Source: Gonium pectorale (lineage: Eukaryota; Chlorophyta; Chlorophyceae; Chlamydomonadales; Volvocaceae). Taken from it: DNA of 64,000 bases. A program made the translations under genes and the position numbers. Each line of letters starts with the position of its first letter. Position 1 is the first letter of the stretch. The notes under the pieces are model-generated. The model was not told the origin of the DNA and did not search any database. It saw nothing but the letters and a program-made list of their open reading frames with translations. Positions 34,801-44,283 of this stretch are shown here, piece by piece. The stretch is taken from contig LSYV01000012.1 in the NCBI GenBank assembly GCA_001584585.1, forward strand, positions 270,115 through 334,114. The letters are read 5' to 3'.

Positions 34801-37800
34801 CATCACTTGCTCGTTGTCGAACGTCAGCTTGGCCAGGCACAGCAGCTGCAGCAGCTGGTCGCGCAGCTGCGTGGGCCGCAGGTCGGGCGGCCCCAGGCAC
34901 AGCAGCCGCGAGAAGAAGCCGGGCGGGGGCGGCAGCGTGGAGGCGACTGATCCGCGGGTCGCCGACACGTCCATGGCCATGAAGTACAGCAGCGCCTCGT
35001 GGTAGGTGAGCGGCGAGGAGGGGTCGTGAGGGGTCGAGGCGCTGGCGCCACCTGAGGAGATCTGGGTCGGGTTGAAGCCAGGGGGTGGGGCAGCGTGCGG
35101 AGGTTGACGAAGAAGATGATAAAGGGGGCGCAGCAAGCGGCGCCGAACCGCAGTGGTGGGCGGTGGGGCAGGATGCGTGGGCATGGCGGAGGTGGACACG
35201 TGGCGGTCGAGGGTCAAGGGAAGCATGTGGGAAGGCGTGGACAGGCCTTCTGCGTCGCGGTTTGCGGCAGAGGGACTCTGATGTGGGCTTTCCTAATGGG
35301 GCTGCATAAAAACGCGGGTCCGACTGGGTGACGATGAGGTTTCGTGGGGCCAGATGTGACACACACACACACAGGAAGCTTACGCTTACGCTCGTCGTAT
35401 GCGTTTTCCTTTTCAACACACATAGAAAGCGAGCTCACACACAGGAAGCGAACGAACAATCGCGCAACACGCAGGCCTGTCGTAACCCGTTGAGCCGCGC
35501 AATCACATGCGTAGCGGGGATCAAGTTGCTGCCCAGCGGCGCACCCTTACCAGGTTGGCTCCGTGCCCGAGCCCCATCTCGCGCCGCCGCTCCCTGTTCG
35601 CCGCCTCCCACTCGTCCTCCTCAGCCGCTGCCGCCGCAGCCACAGCAGCACCGCCCACGGGGGCCCTGGCGCCCGGCCGCGCGACCGCGCCGTCCACGGC
35701 TTCAGCCGACCGCGCTGCCGGCACCGCCGCCGCGCCGCCGTTTGCGCGTGCCGCTGCGTCCGCGACGGGCGCCTTGGGCGCCGCGCCGTTGGCCTCGGCC
35801 ACCCCAGCCTGCTTGGGGCTGGCGAGCGGCGGTTTCCCACGCGGAGAGGGTGGCAACGGCTGCGGCGCGTGGGAGGCCAAACATATTCTCGTCGCAAAGG
35901 TTCAGTACAGGAGCCAATAATGAGGTCAAACACAATAGGGTGTGGACGGCATTGCGGAGTAGGAACTGCAACAAAAAAGGCAAGGGCCTTGCGCAGGGCG
36001 ACCCTTTCCGGTCCGCGCGCGAGCTCTCTCTACGAATGAAGACAAAGCGATCATGACGCATACGCAACTCGAGAAGACAATGAAGCTCCCCCGGAGGGCG
36101 CGCTGACCTGCGGTGCGCCCGCGCCAGATGCACTGGCCTTGCCATCCGACGCCGAACGGCCCGCCTCCTCATCTGCGGGGTGGGGTGGACGGGTGATACG
36201 CGTTGGAGCCCAGCCCCCACGCGCCACCATCCTTTCGACGGATCGGGATGACATGCGCCTCGGCTTCTGTACTAAAGACGCCGCTTCCAACCCAATGGAC
36301 CCAGCCAGGGGGAGGCTGCGGCGATGCAGCCTGAGGTACGCCCTATCAGGGGCGTCCTCCACGCGCCTGTCGCATGCGCGTGCGCGGGATCCCGGCCCTC
36401 AGCCATCGCCTCTCGCTCATGCGCCGACTGTCTTCGGTGCGGCCCCCAAGCCCTGGAGTAAGACATAAGCAGCGCCCCGACTGCTGCACACCACTCGCAT
36501 CCCCTCCATCGGCAGCCATTCTCCATCCTCCCTTCCTCGGCCGCCATTCCCCCGTCCTCCCCCCCCCCCACCCCGCGCTCACGTCTCCCTCCCGCGCTCG
36601 GAATGCACGGAATGCAAACCAGCGCCGCGGCACCTGCCGCACCTGCCGCGCCCGCCAGCCCGGGCCGCTTGCCGGGGCTGGCCAGCGCCTGCATCAGCCG
36701 GAAGGAGGGCAGGTCCTGCGGTGGGCCGGAGATAGGGCGGGCGAGCGGGGAGGCACAGCAAAGGTGAGGGCGCTGGCCGGGGGCGAGGGCGAGCGGTTGG
36801 GAAATGGACCCTGCTGGCGCGAGGGCATACTTCAGCTGCATCGGGCGGCCACCAGACGGAGTAACTTGATGGGTCGCTCGACGTTGGACCCGCGCGTTCG
36901 GTCCGCGGTGCCTGCGGGCTCGCACGCGCACCCCCTCCCCCCGCAGCGCCAGTTTACTCTCCCCGCTTCAATGCCGAGCCCGGCGCCAACGCCAAAGCTG
37001 GGGGACTCTCCCCAAGCCTGACCAGCCTCCCCGCCCGGCCTGACCCGCGTCCCCGTCACTTAGCGGTGCAGCCGCCCTAAGCGTGCTGAGTGCCGACGGC
37101 CACCCCTCCACACACACGCAGGTCCCCACGCCTCACCTCGGCCAGCTGCTTCGCGACCGGCGCAGCCACTACCCCCGCCCCCGGCTGCGGCGGCTCCAGC
37201 GACTCGAGGGCACCGGCCTGGCCCGCCTTGGCGCCCGCTGCCGACGACGACACGTCATCCGCAACGTTGTCCATGTGGCTGCTTGACACCGCGAATGTGG
37301 TCCAGGAGTTCATGGGCCGCACATCCTGAGGGCGCGCGATCATGTTTGTGTGTGTTATGTATGCGTAACGGTTTGCTCAGAACAGTTCTATAAGCGCAAT
37401 CATGTGTGTGTGTGTTGCAATCATGTTAGTGCGTGTGTTGCGAACGACGTGCGCTTGGGAATGTGTCTTGGGAGTGCAGCCAGCGTGCCCAACGCGTCGT
37501 GCGCGAATGTGTATGCGCGTGCGGGTTTGGGCGTGTTTCCCGGGGGAGGAGCTCCGGGGTCTGCCCGGGCTGGGCAGCGACGGCCGATGCCGATGCAAGG
37601 CATTGCGGCGCCATGCCCCATTGCCCGTCGCCTCGGGCCCAGGCCAACCGCCAGGCCAACCGCCAGGCCCTCGCTCAGAAAGCGCGTCATCCGGACGAGC
37701 GCGTGGCCACGTAAGGGCCCCACTCCCCGCGCTCTCACGATATGATAGCCGGACCCCTCTTCATCAAACCCAGGCCCAAAAGCAGCCAGCACAGCTCCAG

Positions 37801-39975
37801 CGTTAGCGTAGATTCTCCCCTGAGCGCGGCAGCCCACCTTGCTCTGCGACTGGCGCGCCTCCTCTACCCGCCGTGTGGCCGAGTCGGCGGCCGTGGGGTC
37901 CTCCTCCTCCTCCTCCTCCTCGTCCTCTTCTTCCTCCTCCTCTTCCTCCTCCGCCAACACCTCCTCTTTGAGGTTTTGCTTGACGTTGGTCACCAGGTGC
38001 GCGGGCATGGCCTTGGGCCGGAACACCTGCGGAGTGGGGCCAGACGGGGGCAGGGCCAGCGTACAGTCACGCGTGGCTACCTCCTCGCGCGTACCATGCC
38101 TCGGCACCGGGCCGTGTTGGGGATTGAAGGAGAAGGAAATGAGCAACGACGAGCTGGGCGCCAGTAGCGTTTGTCCCGTCCCGGGCCGTGTGGGTTGAAG
38201 CAGCCAACGCATCTGCAAAGCCGCACCGCATCTGCGGAACCGCGGCTCAGCGCAAGTCTCGGGTGGCGACAATGAAAGGTCGGTTCTGTGGGCGAACGGC
38301 CGGATCCGCGGGTCCGTGGAGCACACTACAGGCCTACGATGCTGACCGCAGAGCCGCACCGCGGCAGTGTCGCCAGCTGCGCGGCCTGGAACCATGGACC
38401 GTGCTCGTGACTGCAACCGTGGGAGGACCAACGATGGGCTGCGACGGCCACGACCGGCTGGGCGCCAGGCCCCCCATGCACCGCTCCCCACTACCGTACA
38501 CGCCCTGCGGCCCACAGACGCCCACTGTCGACACCCGGCGCGCCGCAGTTGGCAGTGCCTGCCCCCCCCTTCGCGGTCCCACGGATGCAATTTCCTCCCC
38601 CCCACCCGTGGGGCCTTTGCACTGACGCTGCGCTTCTCCTCGCGACCCCGTGTTTCCCGCCTGCCCCACTGCCGGGACCAGGCCCTGGGAGTCGGGTATG
38701 GGCCCCAAAGGACCCACCCTCCCTGATGGAAAGGCGCGGAAGCGCGGAGGTACCCACCCCCCCGCACACACACCCCGTGCCGGTTGAGCCCTGCGCCAGT
38801 GCTGCCCCGCCCCCCGCGCCTGTTTGCTGAGCTACACTATCAGGCGGCATTGGTCGCAGAGGCATACCCGAGCCCGTCGCTCGGTCCCACCCCGGAAGAA
38901 CCCGGCCACTAGCCATGCCTCCCGACCGCTGCTAAGCTCTGCAATGCGCACCAAGTCCGCCGCACCGGGGTCGCGCCGTGCAACGCCCCAGGGGCTCCTG
39001 CGAACGTCCTGCCTGCTCCGCCTCTCCCGCGCTGCGCCAGCGGCCCCCAGGCAGCCTCCTTCCCAGATCCCCGCCCTCGTCGCTACCCAACCCGCACCCC
39101 ACTCACCCCACCCGCACCCCACTCACCCCACCCCCACCCCCCACACACAAACCTGCTTGTGGAACTCCCCCTCCCGCTTGCCGCCCTCGAACGCGTAGCT
39201 GAACTCGTCGTCGTCATCTGCCTTGCGCTGCGCCGCCCTCAGGGTTCCCACCTGCGACCACGGTCAGCACAGCCCGTAGGCCAGGACGCTTGATAGCTTG
39301 CCGCTTGCTTGCGCAGTGTGTTGGGCACGCCGCTGGTGCTGTCGACAACGCAGCCCCAGGGCACCGCCCTGCGCCAGCGCGGACCGTGTCGCCCCCCTCC
39401 CACGCCGGTTCATTGGGCATGTGCGTCCCCCTCGGGGATTGGCCCCACGCCAAGACGGCCGGGCATGGACCGGCAAGCTACGGCCGTGTTACCCAGGGAG
39501 TAGCTCAGCCCACTGGACCCCCTGGGCCTCCGTTGGGACATGGACGCACCTCCTCCAAGCCTGCGCCCTCAAAAACCGGTGGCGGGGGCGCTGGGGCTGC
39601 TGGGACAGGCTCTGGGTCCGGGGCTTCCAGCACCGGCGGTGGGCTGCGTTGCGCGCCCGGACGCTGCTGCGGGGGTGCCGCCGGCCGCCCCACGATCCGC
39701 CGCTTCTCAGGATCCTACAGCACAACCGAAGGGTGACCGAGGTGGCGTTGTCAGGGTTGTCTGCAAAGCGAAAGCGCGCCGGTGATTGATACCTCCGCGA
39801 TGACTCGAGCACCGCCTCGGCGTGGACCGGGGGGAGCAGCCCCTACAGGCGGAGCTGGTGCTGGAGGCACAGTCGGCTCGTCTGTGGAGGCCAGGTACTT
39901 CCTATTGCTCGCAGCGAGCGGGGCCGGTCCAGGTGCTGGCTGTTCATCGCCAATTTCAAGGTCAAACTCGTCCAT
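31864..39975 (-). CDS. ELMO/CED-12 domain protein with long acidic disordered N-terminus, 681 residues
   Basis: Fourteen exons in transcript order: 39975-39793, 39714-39550, 39251-39153, 38026-37838, 37325-37137, 36715-36643, 36172-36108, 35859-35551, 35061-34761, 33830-33775, 33436-33341, 32887-32807, 32495-32334 and 31941-31864; 2046 nt, phases agree. Residues 1-430 are low complexity: Pro-rich, then an almost pure Glu/Asp run at about 174-191, then Ala/Gly-rich. The ELMO domain spans about 470-660, with RFGGHWADVGFQ, DPATDLRGCGMLGLVQLFYL and FPLAIVSLNVTKWTLQ. The Arg of the DLRG motif (residue 552), needed for GTPase-activating function in ELMOD proteins, is present. ELMOD proteins act as GAPs for Arf/Arl GTPases, and that is the inferred role. 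The intron after exon 11 uses a GC donor (AAG|GCAAGG). The exon 6 donor is ambiguous between two in-phase GTs. Divergent from the ion-channel gene. Confidence 0.85.
32927..33051 (+). repeat. Dispersed repeat family 2, copy G (ELMO gene intron 12-11 side)
   Basis: Lies in the intron between exons 11 and 12 of the ELMO gene. It starts ggtaatacggaacgggaaat, continues with gggtcgcgtcgtggacaccg, and ends at tcagcgacgagcga. It is collinear with copy H over about 125 bp. Read on the minus strand, both copies can encode SLVAD...MR(C/F)GV(H/R)DATHFPFRIT. Confidence 0.85.
33923..34053 (+). repeat. Dispersed repeat family 2, copy H (intron between ELMO exons 9 and 10)
   Basis: Starts ggggtaatacggaatgggaa, then atgggtcgcgtcgcggacac, and ends with acgtcagcgacgagcgag. 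This is the longest and best-preserved copy. Its minus-strand frame is open throughout (SLVADVEVSKVVYNYVKTT, then MRFGVRDATHFPFRIT). Confidence 0.85.
35384..35419 (+). repeat. Dispersed repeat family 1, core-only copy E (ELMO intron 8)
   Basis: A 36-bp core (gcttacgctcgtcgtatgc to ttcaacac) identical to copies A and B. The upstream part of the element is absent here and replaced by a CA microsatellite and unrelated sequence. Confidence 0.8.
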
Positions 39976-40881
39976 TTTTTGTTAGTGTCACATAAAATCA
40001 AACTAAAGCAAGAGGCACTAGGGGCTACGTAGCGGCCGTGTGACAAACTTGTTCGCTTTGTTTTTAGTTGATCGGCCTCACTGCTGGAATGCAATGGCAC
40101 ACAGGATAAGGGAGGTGTGTACGCCCGTCCTTTGTCCTCCCCCGGCTGTACTTATTACGGCTGTACCACGTGGCCGCCTCCACGCCATGGACACAGCCAG
40201 CGACTGAGGTGCAATGGTGCTTAAGCTCTGTCTGAAAGGTCCAGTATAGGTAGTGTATGGGGTTTTGGACGGCACACGATGTGACAGGGCCCTCAGTTGG
40301 AAACCGGAAATCCTACAGGCTACTGACATGCGAACACGAGGGTTTGGTGTATTGCGAATTACAGGACCGCTCCAGGCCGCTCCATTTACAGCTGCGGGCA
40401 GCTGCACCCATGCTGCCATGCATTGCCGTATACCCGCTCATTAGGCCTATTAGGCTGGTGAAACGACGCCTGAAGTTCTGTATGTCCTTCGGAGGCGGCC
40501 CAAATGTAGCAGCTTTGCGTCCTGCGCCGTCCGGGCTTGCTCCCCTCTTCTTCCCATCGGAGGGAAGCCCGTAGACAACTTCTGGCAGTGATAAGGCACT
40601 GACCATCTGTCAAAACCCGTCAGGATCGATGCAAATGCAATCGATGACGGCCTAACGTTTACCCTTACCATCGTTAAGAGCCTCATAACTCCCCTATTCC
40701 TTGCCCAGACGTATACATACGGTGCCGTACACCATTTGGTACGTGTATTGGTACACCATTTCTTTTGTTACAGAGACCTGCAGACACAGATTATACTTGC
40801 TTTTACCTCAGAATTTCTTTTTTCATCGCTCAAAGCCTTCTTCCGCTGGACTTGGAAAAAACGTTGAAATGGACACCAGAC
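39976..40881. promoter_or_regulatory. Spacer between divergent ELMO and ion-channel genes
   Basis: The region is noticeably less GC-rich than the flanking genes. It probably contains the shared promoter and may hide a first coding exon (signal peptide) of the channel, because the channel frame is open back to 40678 without an in-frame ATG before 40882. A short direct repeat, gtacaccattt, occurs at about 40727 and 40751. Confidence 0.35.
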
Positions 40882-43800
40882 ATGACGCCCGAATGGAAAG
40901 CTTTAAGTATTAATGATATAGATAGAATGCCGACCAACGAACGAAACCGTGTCGCTGCGCTTCGCGTTGTCAGCAGCAAACCCAGCGTAGTAAAGCATGG
41001 GCGGGAGAAGTCGCTAAGAGAGTTTAGCTCACAGCGCTGTCTGGAGCAATGCCTGTCATGCACGGAGCGGAAGCTCCCTCCCCAAGAGCAACTGGCAGAC
41101 TGGGACAAGCACCGCGGCGAGCTGGACAACCGCGTGCCTGTGCGCGTGAGAGTACACCTTATGGAACTCACCTCTGTCAACACAGTTTCCCAGCAGTTTG
41201 ACTGCAAGGTACGGAGGTGGCCAGCGGGCTTGCAAGGGTCACACACCTGGCATACCGTACGCGACCCGGTGCCGCCAGCAGCTGTCATGACAGCCAGTGG
41301 CGCAATAAGGGATTCGGGGGCATGATTACCATGTGCACGTAATTGCACTCGTGCTCATTGGGCTTGGGCAGACCTGGTACACCTCGCCCTGCAAGCCGTT
41401 CACCCTGTCCCACGTGCAATTTGACACACGTCACACACCGCACAGGTCTGGATCCAGTTCAAATGGCATGAGCGCGGGCCTCAGGATCCCTCCGCCATTG
41501 CCGACTGGAAGCCTGCTTGGTCGCCGAATGTTGACTTCCAAAACATGATTGACGTGAAGACGCTGGACGCCAAGCCCGCGCACCTGCGCACGCAGCCGCA
41601 GGGCTGCGGCCCCGTGGCCGTGTACAGCAGGTACGGAGTTGTACGGACATACGGCATATCGGATGTGCGACCTCTCAGCATCTGTGCTGTTGTGAGCGAG
41701 GCGTGGCTTGGGCACCAGGTAGTAAGGCATCCCGCCGGTAATGAGCGCCTGGGCCATGGTGGGCACAGCCGCCCCAAGCCGGTGTGCTTTGACTGGAGCC
41801 GATGGGTCGAGCGTCGATTTCCCGGGGTGTGGAGCTCTGGATTCCTTCGGCAGCCGACCAGCCAGTCGCTGCCCCACTTAATGGCATGCCGAAGCGTGCG
41901 CCCCGCTGCCCCACCCTCGTTGCGAGCCAGTGCGTGCCCAAACGTGGCTCAGGTTCATCCGGTGAAACAGCTCCCAGGTGGAAATGCTACATGCCCACCG
42001 GCTGCACCGATATTGAGCCATGGGCACAAGCCGACCAGCACAGACGCTTCTCCACGTCTCTCATCGGCCCGCACGCCCACCCTCCGGGCCTCCCCACCGG
42101 ATCGACACGCGCCGCGGTCGGTCGAGTCGCCATTGCTGTGCCACCCGCAGCATGCCGCTCGCTCCGCCCAACCGGCGTGCTGACAAGGAACACGGCCATC
42201 CCATCCCCCGCCCCCAGGATCGTACTGCAAGGGACGTTTGCGGAGCGCTTTGAGTGCCGGCAGTTCCCCATGGACTGTCAGCGGCTACACATACGCGCAG
42301 TGCTGTGGTACAACCCCGAGGCGGTGGAGGACGTGCCCATGTCGCAGCCGTTCGGCGACAGCCCCGCCATGCGCACAATCAAGTTTGAGAGCGGCAGCTG
42401 CCAGGTGTACATGGATTCGTTCGTGCAGCAAGGTCAGAGGGCCGGGGTCAGGGGATGTGGATGGGGCGCGTCGCTCCCGGTGGGAGGCGGTGGAGTTGGT
42501 CATGGGAAATTTAAATTTCAGGCGTTCTCACGAGAGAGGCTGGAGGTGGAGGGGGTGAAGAGGCTCAAAAGCGGCGTTCACTCGAGGACGCCCCATGCGC
42601 ACGGCGCCCCGTCCCCATCCGTCGGACAACGAAGGCGGGGGTGGGAAAGCTTCCCGACAGCTTCCCGGCGTCTGCAAGCAAGAGCTTGCCCCGCCGGCGC
42701 AACGCGACTCACAACCCGGGAGGGCGGAAGGGTGCTAGCTACGCATGCGGGCGAGAACCGCTGGCACACTTGAGGAACGGCCGGAGCGGACCAGGCGGAC
42801 TGCCCTGCTCCCGCCCAACGCCCTGCTCGGTTCGACGGTCCCCCCTCTCCCCCCATCACCGTTTGCATCGCCTGGATCCTGGCGCCAGATTCCTGGATCA
42901 TGTACGACCGCATCATCGTGAAGCAGGGGCTCACGGACGCTCGGCGCAATGACGACGGCCTGCGCTTCACCACCCTCAACATCTACGTCTGCCTCCGCCG
43001 CAAGCTGGGCTTCTACGGGTGAGACGGCGCCAGCGGCCGCACAGTCGCTGAGCGCGCGGTTGTGCAGCTGTACCCTCTCGCAATGCACATGTGCAGTATG
43101 ATAGTGCCGCGTCCTCGAACGCTGGGTTGGGTGCATAACGCAGTGGAGCAGTTTGCGGTATGCCGGGTTGAGGCACACGGGCTGCAGCGCCTGCGGCTGT
43201 GAACCAGCGCTCAGGGCAGCGTGGGGTGTTCTGGGCAACGTGTCCCCCTCACCAACTCCATGGTGGCGAGCCCATACCGGTCGTCGGTCCGCCGTTGACG
43301 CGCATCGTGAGATGCGACATGCGAGTACCGTACGGAACACGGACTGTGGGAATGGGATTTACGTCGAGATCATCGTGTTAGTACACGCCATTGACCTGTG
43401 TGGAAGGCTGAAGCGCGGAGCTTGGTGCTGGAGATCCGAGCGTTTCGTATGGACCCCCACTCCGCCCCACCCCACCCCCGTATGCGCCTGAGGCCTCCAT
43501 TCCCTGTTTCGGACCCCGCCCCCGTAGGTGGAACATCATGCTGCCCATCTTCCTGCTAGTTACCATCTCCTTCGCGTCCTTCTTCTTTGAGGCATCCGCC
43601 CTGTCCGACCGCCTCAACCTCACGCTGGTGGTGCTGCTGACGCTGGTGGCCTTCAAGTTCGTCGTGTCACAGTACCTGCCCGCCGCCTCGTACCTGACGT
43701 ACATGGGTGAGCCGCGCCGCACGGGGATCGCTCATGTTCCCGTACGTATGTACGACGTACGTACGATCTCTGGCGGAGGCCCTCCACGGGCTCGCAGCCC

Positions 43801-44283
43801 GCCTCCATGCGTTGCCACGCTCACATTCTCAGCGGCGAACAACACAAAACGCCACGCACCACCACACGTTTGCGCGTTCCAACCTCCCGGGCAGCTGCCT
43901 CGCTCGCGACGCCCCCTCCGTGCGCTCTTGCACTCACACGTATGCTCGGATCTCCGTGTCGCTCGTTGGCAGTCCTTACATTCCACATCCGTTCGGATCT
44001 CCGTATTGCGCGTCGTTCCCCAGACATGTACCTCGTCGCGTCCTTCTCGCTGGTCTTCCTGGTGGCGCTCCAGAACCTGGTCGCCTACATCATCGAGGAC
44101 CCGGGTCGCGCGTCCGCCTTCAACCGATGGAGCGGCTGCGCGCTGGCGGCCGCCTGGGGTGTGCTGCACGTGCTGGTGCTGCCGCTGGCGGCGTGGCGGG
44201 TGCAGCGGCAGCTGGACCGGACGCAGCTCGCGGACGACAGTGACGGCGCGGACGACAAGGAGCTAGAGCCCTCGCCGCTGTGA
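40882..44283 (+). CDS. Pentameric (Cys-loop superfamily) ligand-gated ion channel, 431 residues as modelled
   Basis: Exons: 40882-41208, 41446-41630, 42218-42432, 42889-43018, 43528-43706 and 44024-44283 (1296 nt, phases agree). The extracellular ligand-binding domain shows VRVRVHLMEL, VWIQFKW, W-S-P and GTFAERFECRQFPMDCQ, the family's G.F...F...FP.D.Q signature. Four membrane helices follow: M1 288-307 with the conserved Pro293 (WNIMLPIFLLV), M2 about 316-334 (DRLNLTLVVLLTLVAFKFVV), M3 347-370, and M4 about 384-404 after a linker of only about 13 residues. The usual C-x13-C disulfide loop is absent; Cys185 and Cys192 are only six residues apart. The short M3-M4 linker and missing loop resemble bacterial members. 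The ligand and ion selectivity cannot be read. The start is uncertain: 40882 is the first in-frame ATG, but the family has a signal peptide and the frame is open upstream, so an upstream exon is likely. Exon 1 is AT-rich with codons unlike its neighbours. Confidence 0.85.

Noticed and set aside
37421..38773. 450-codon open frame on the minus strand
   Set aside because: It contains ELMO exon 4 in frame but runs on through both flanking introns. The splice sites at 38026 and 37838 explain the coding part.
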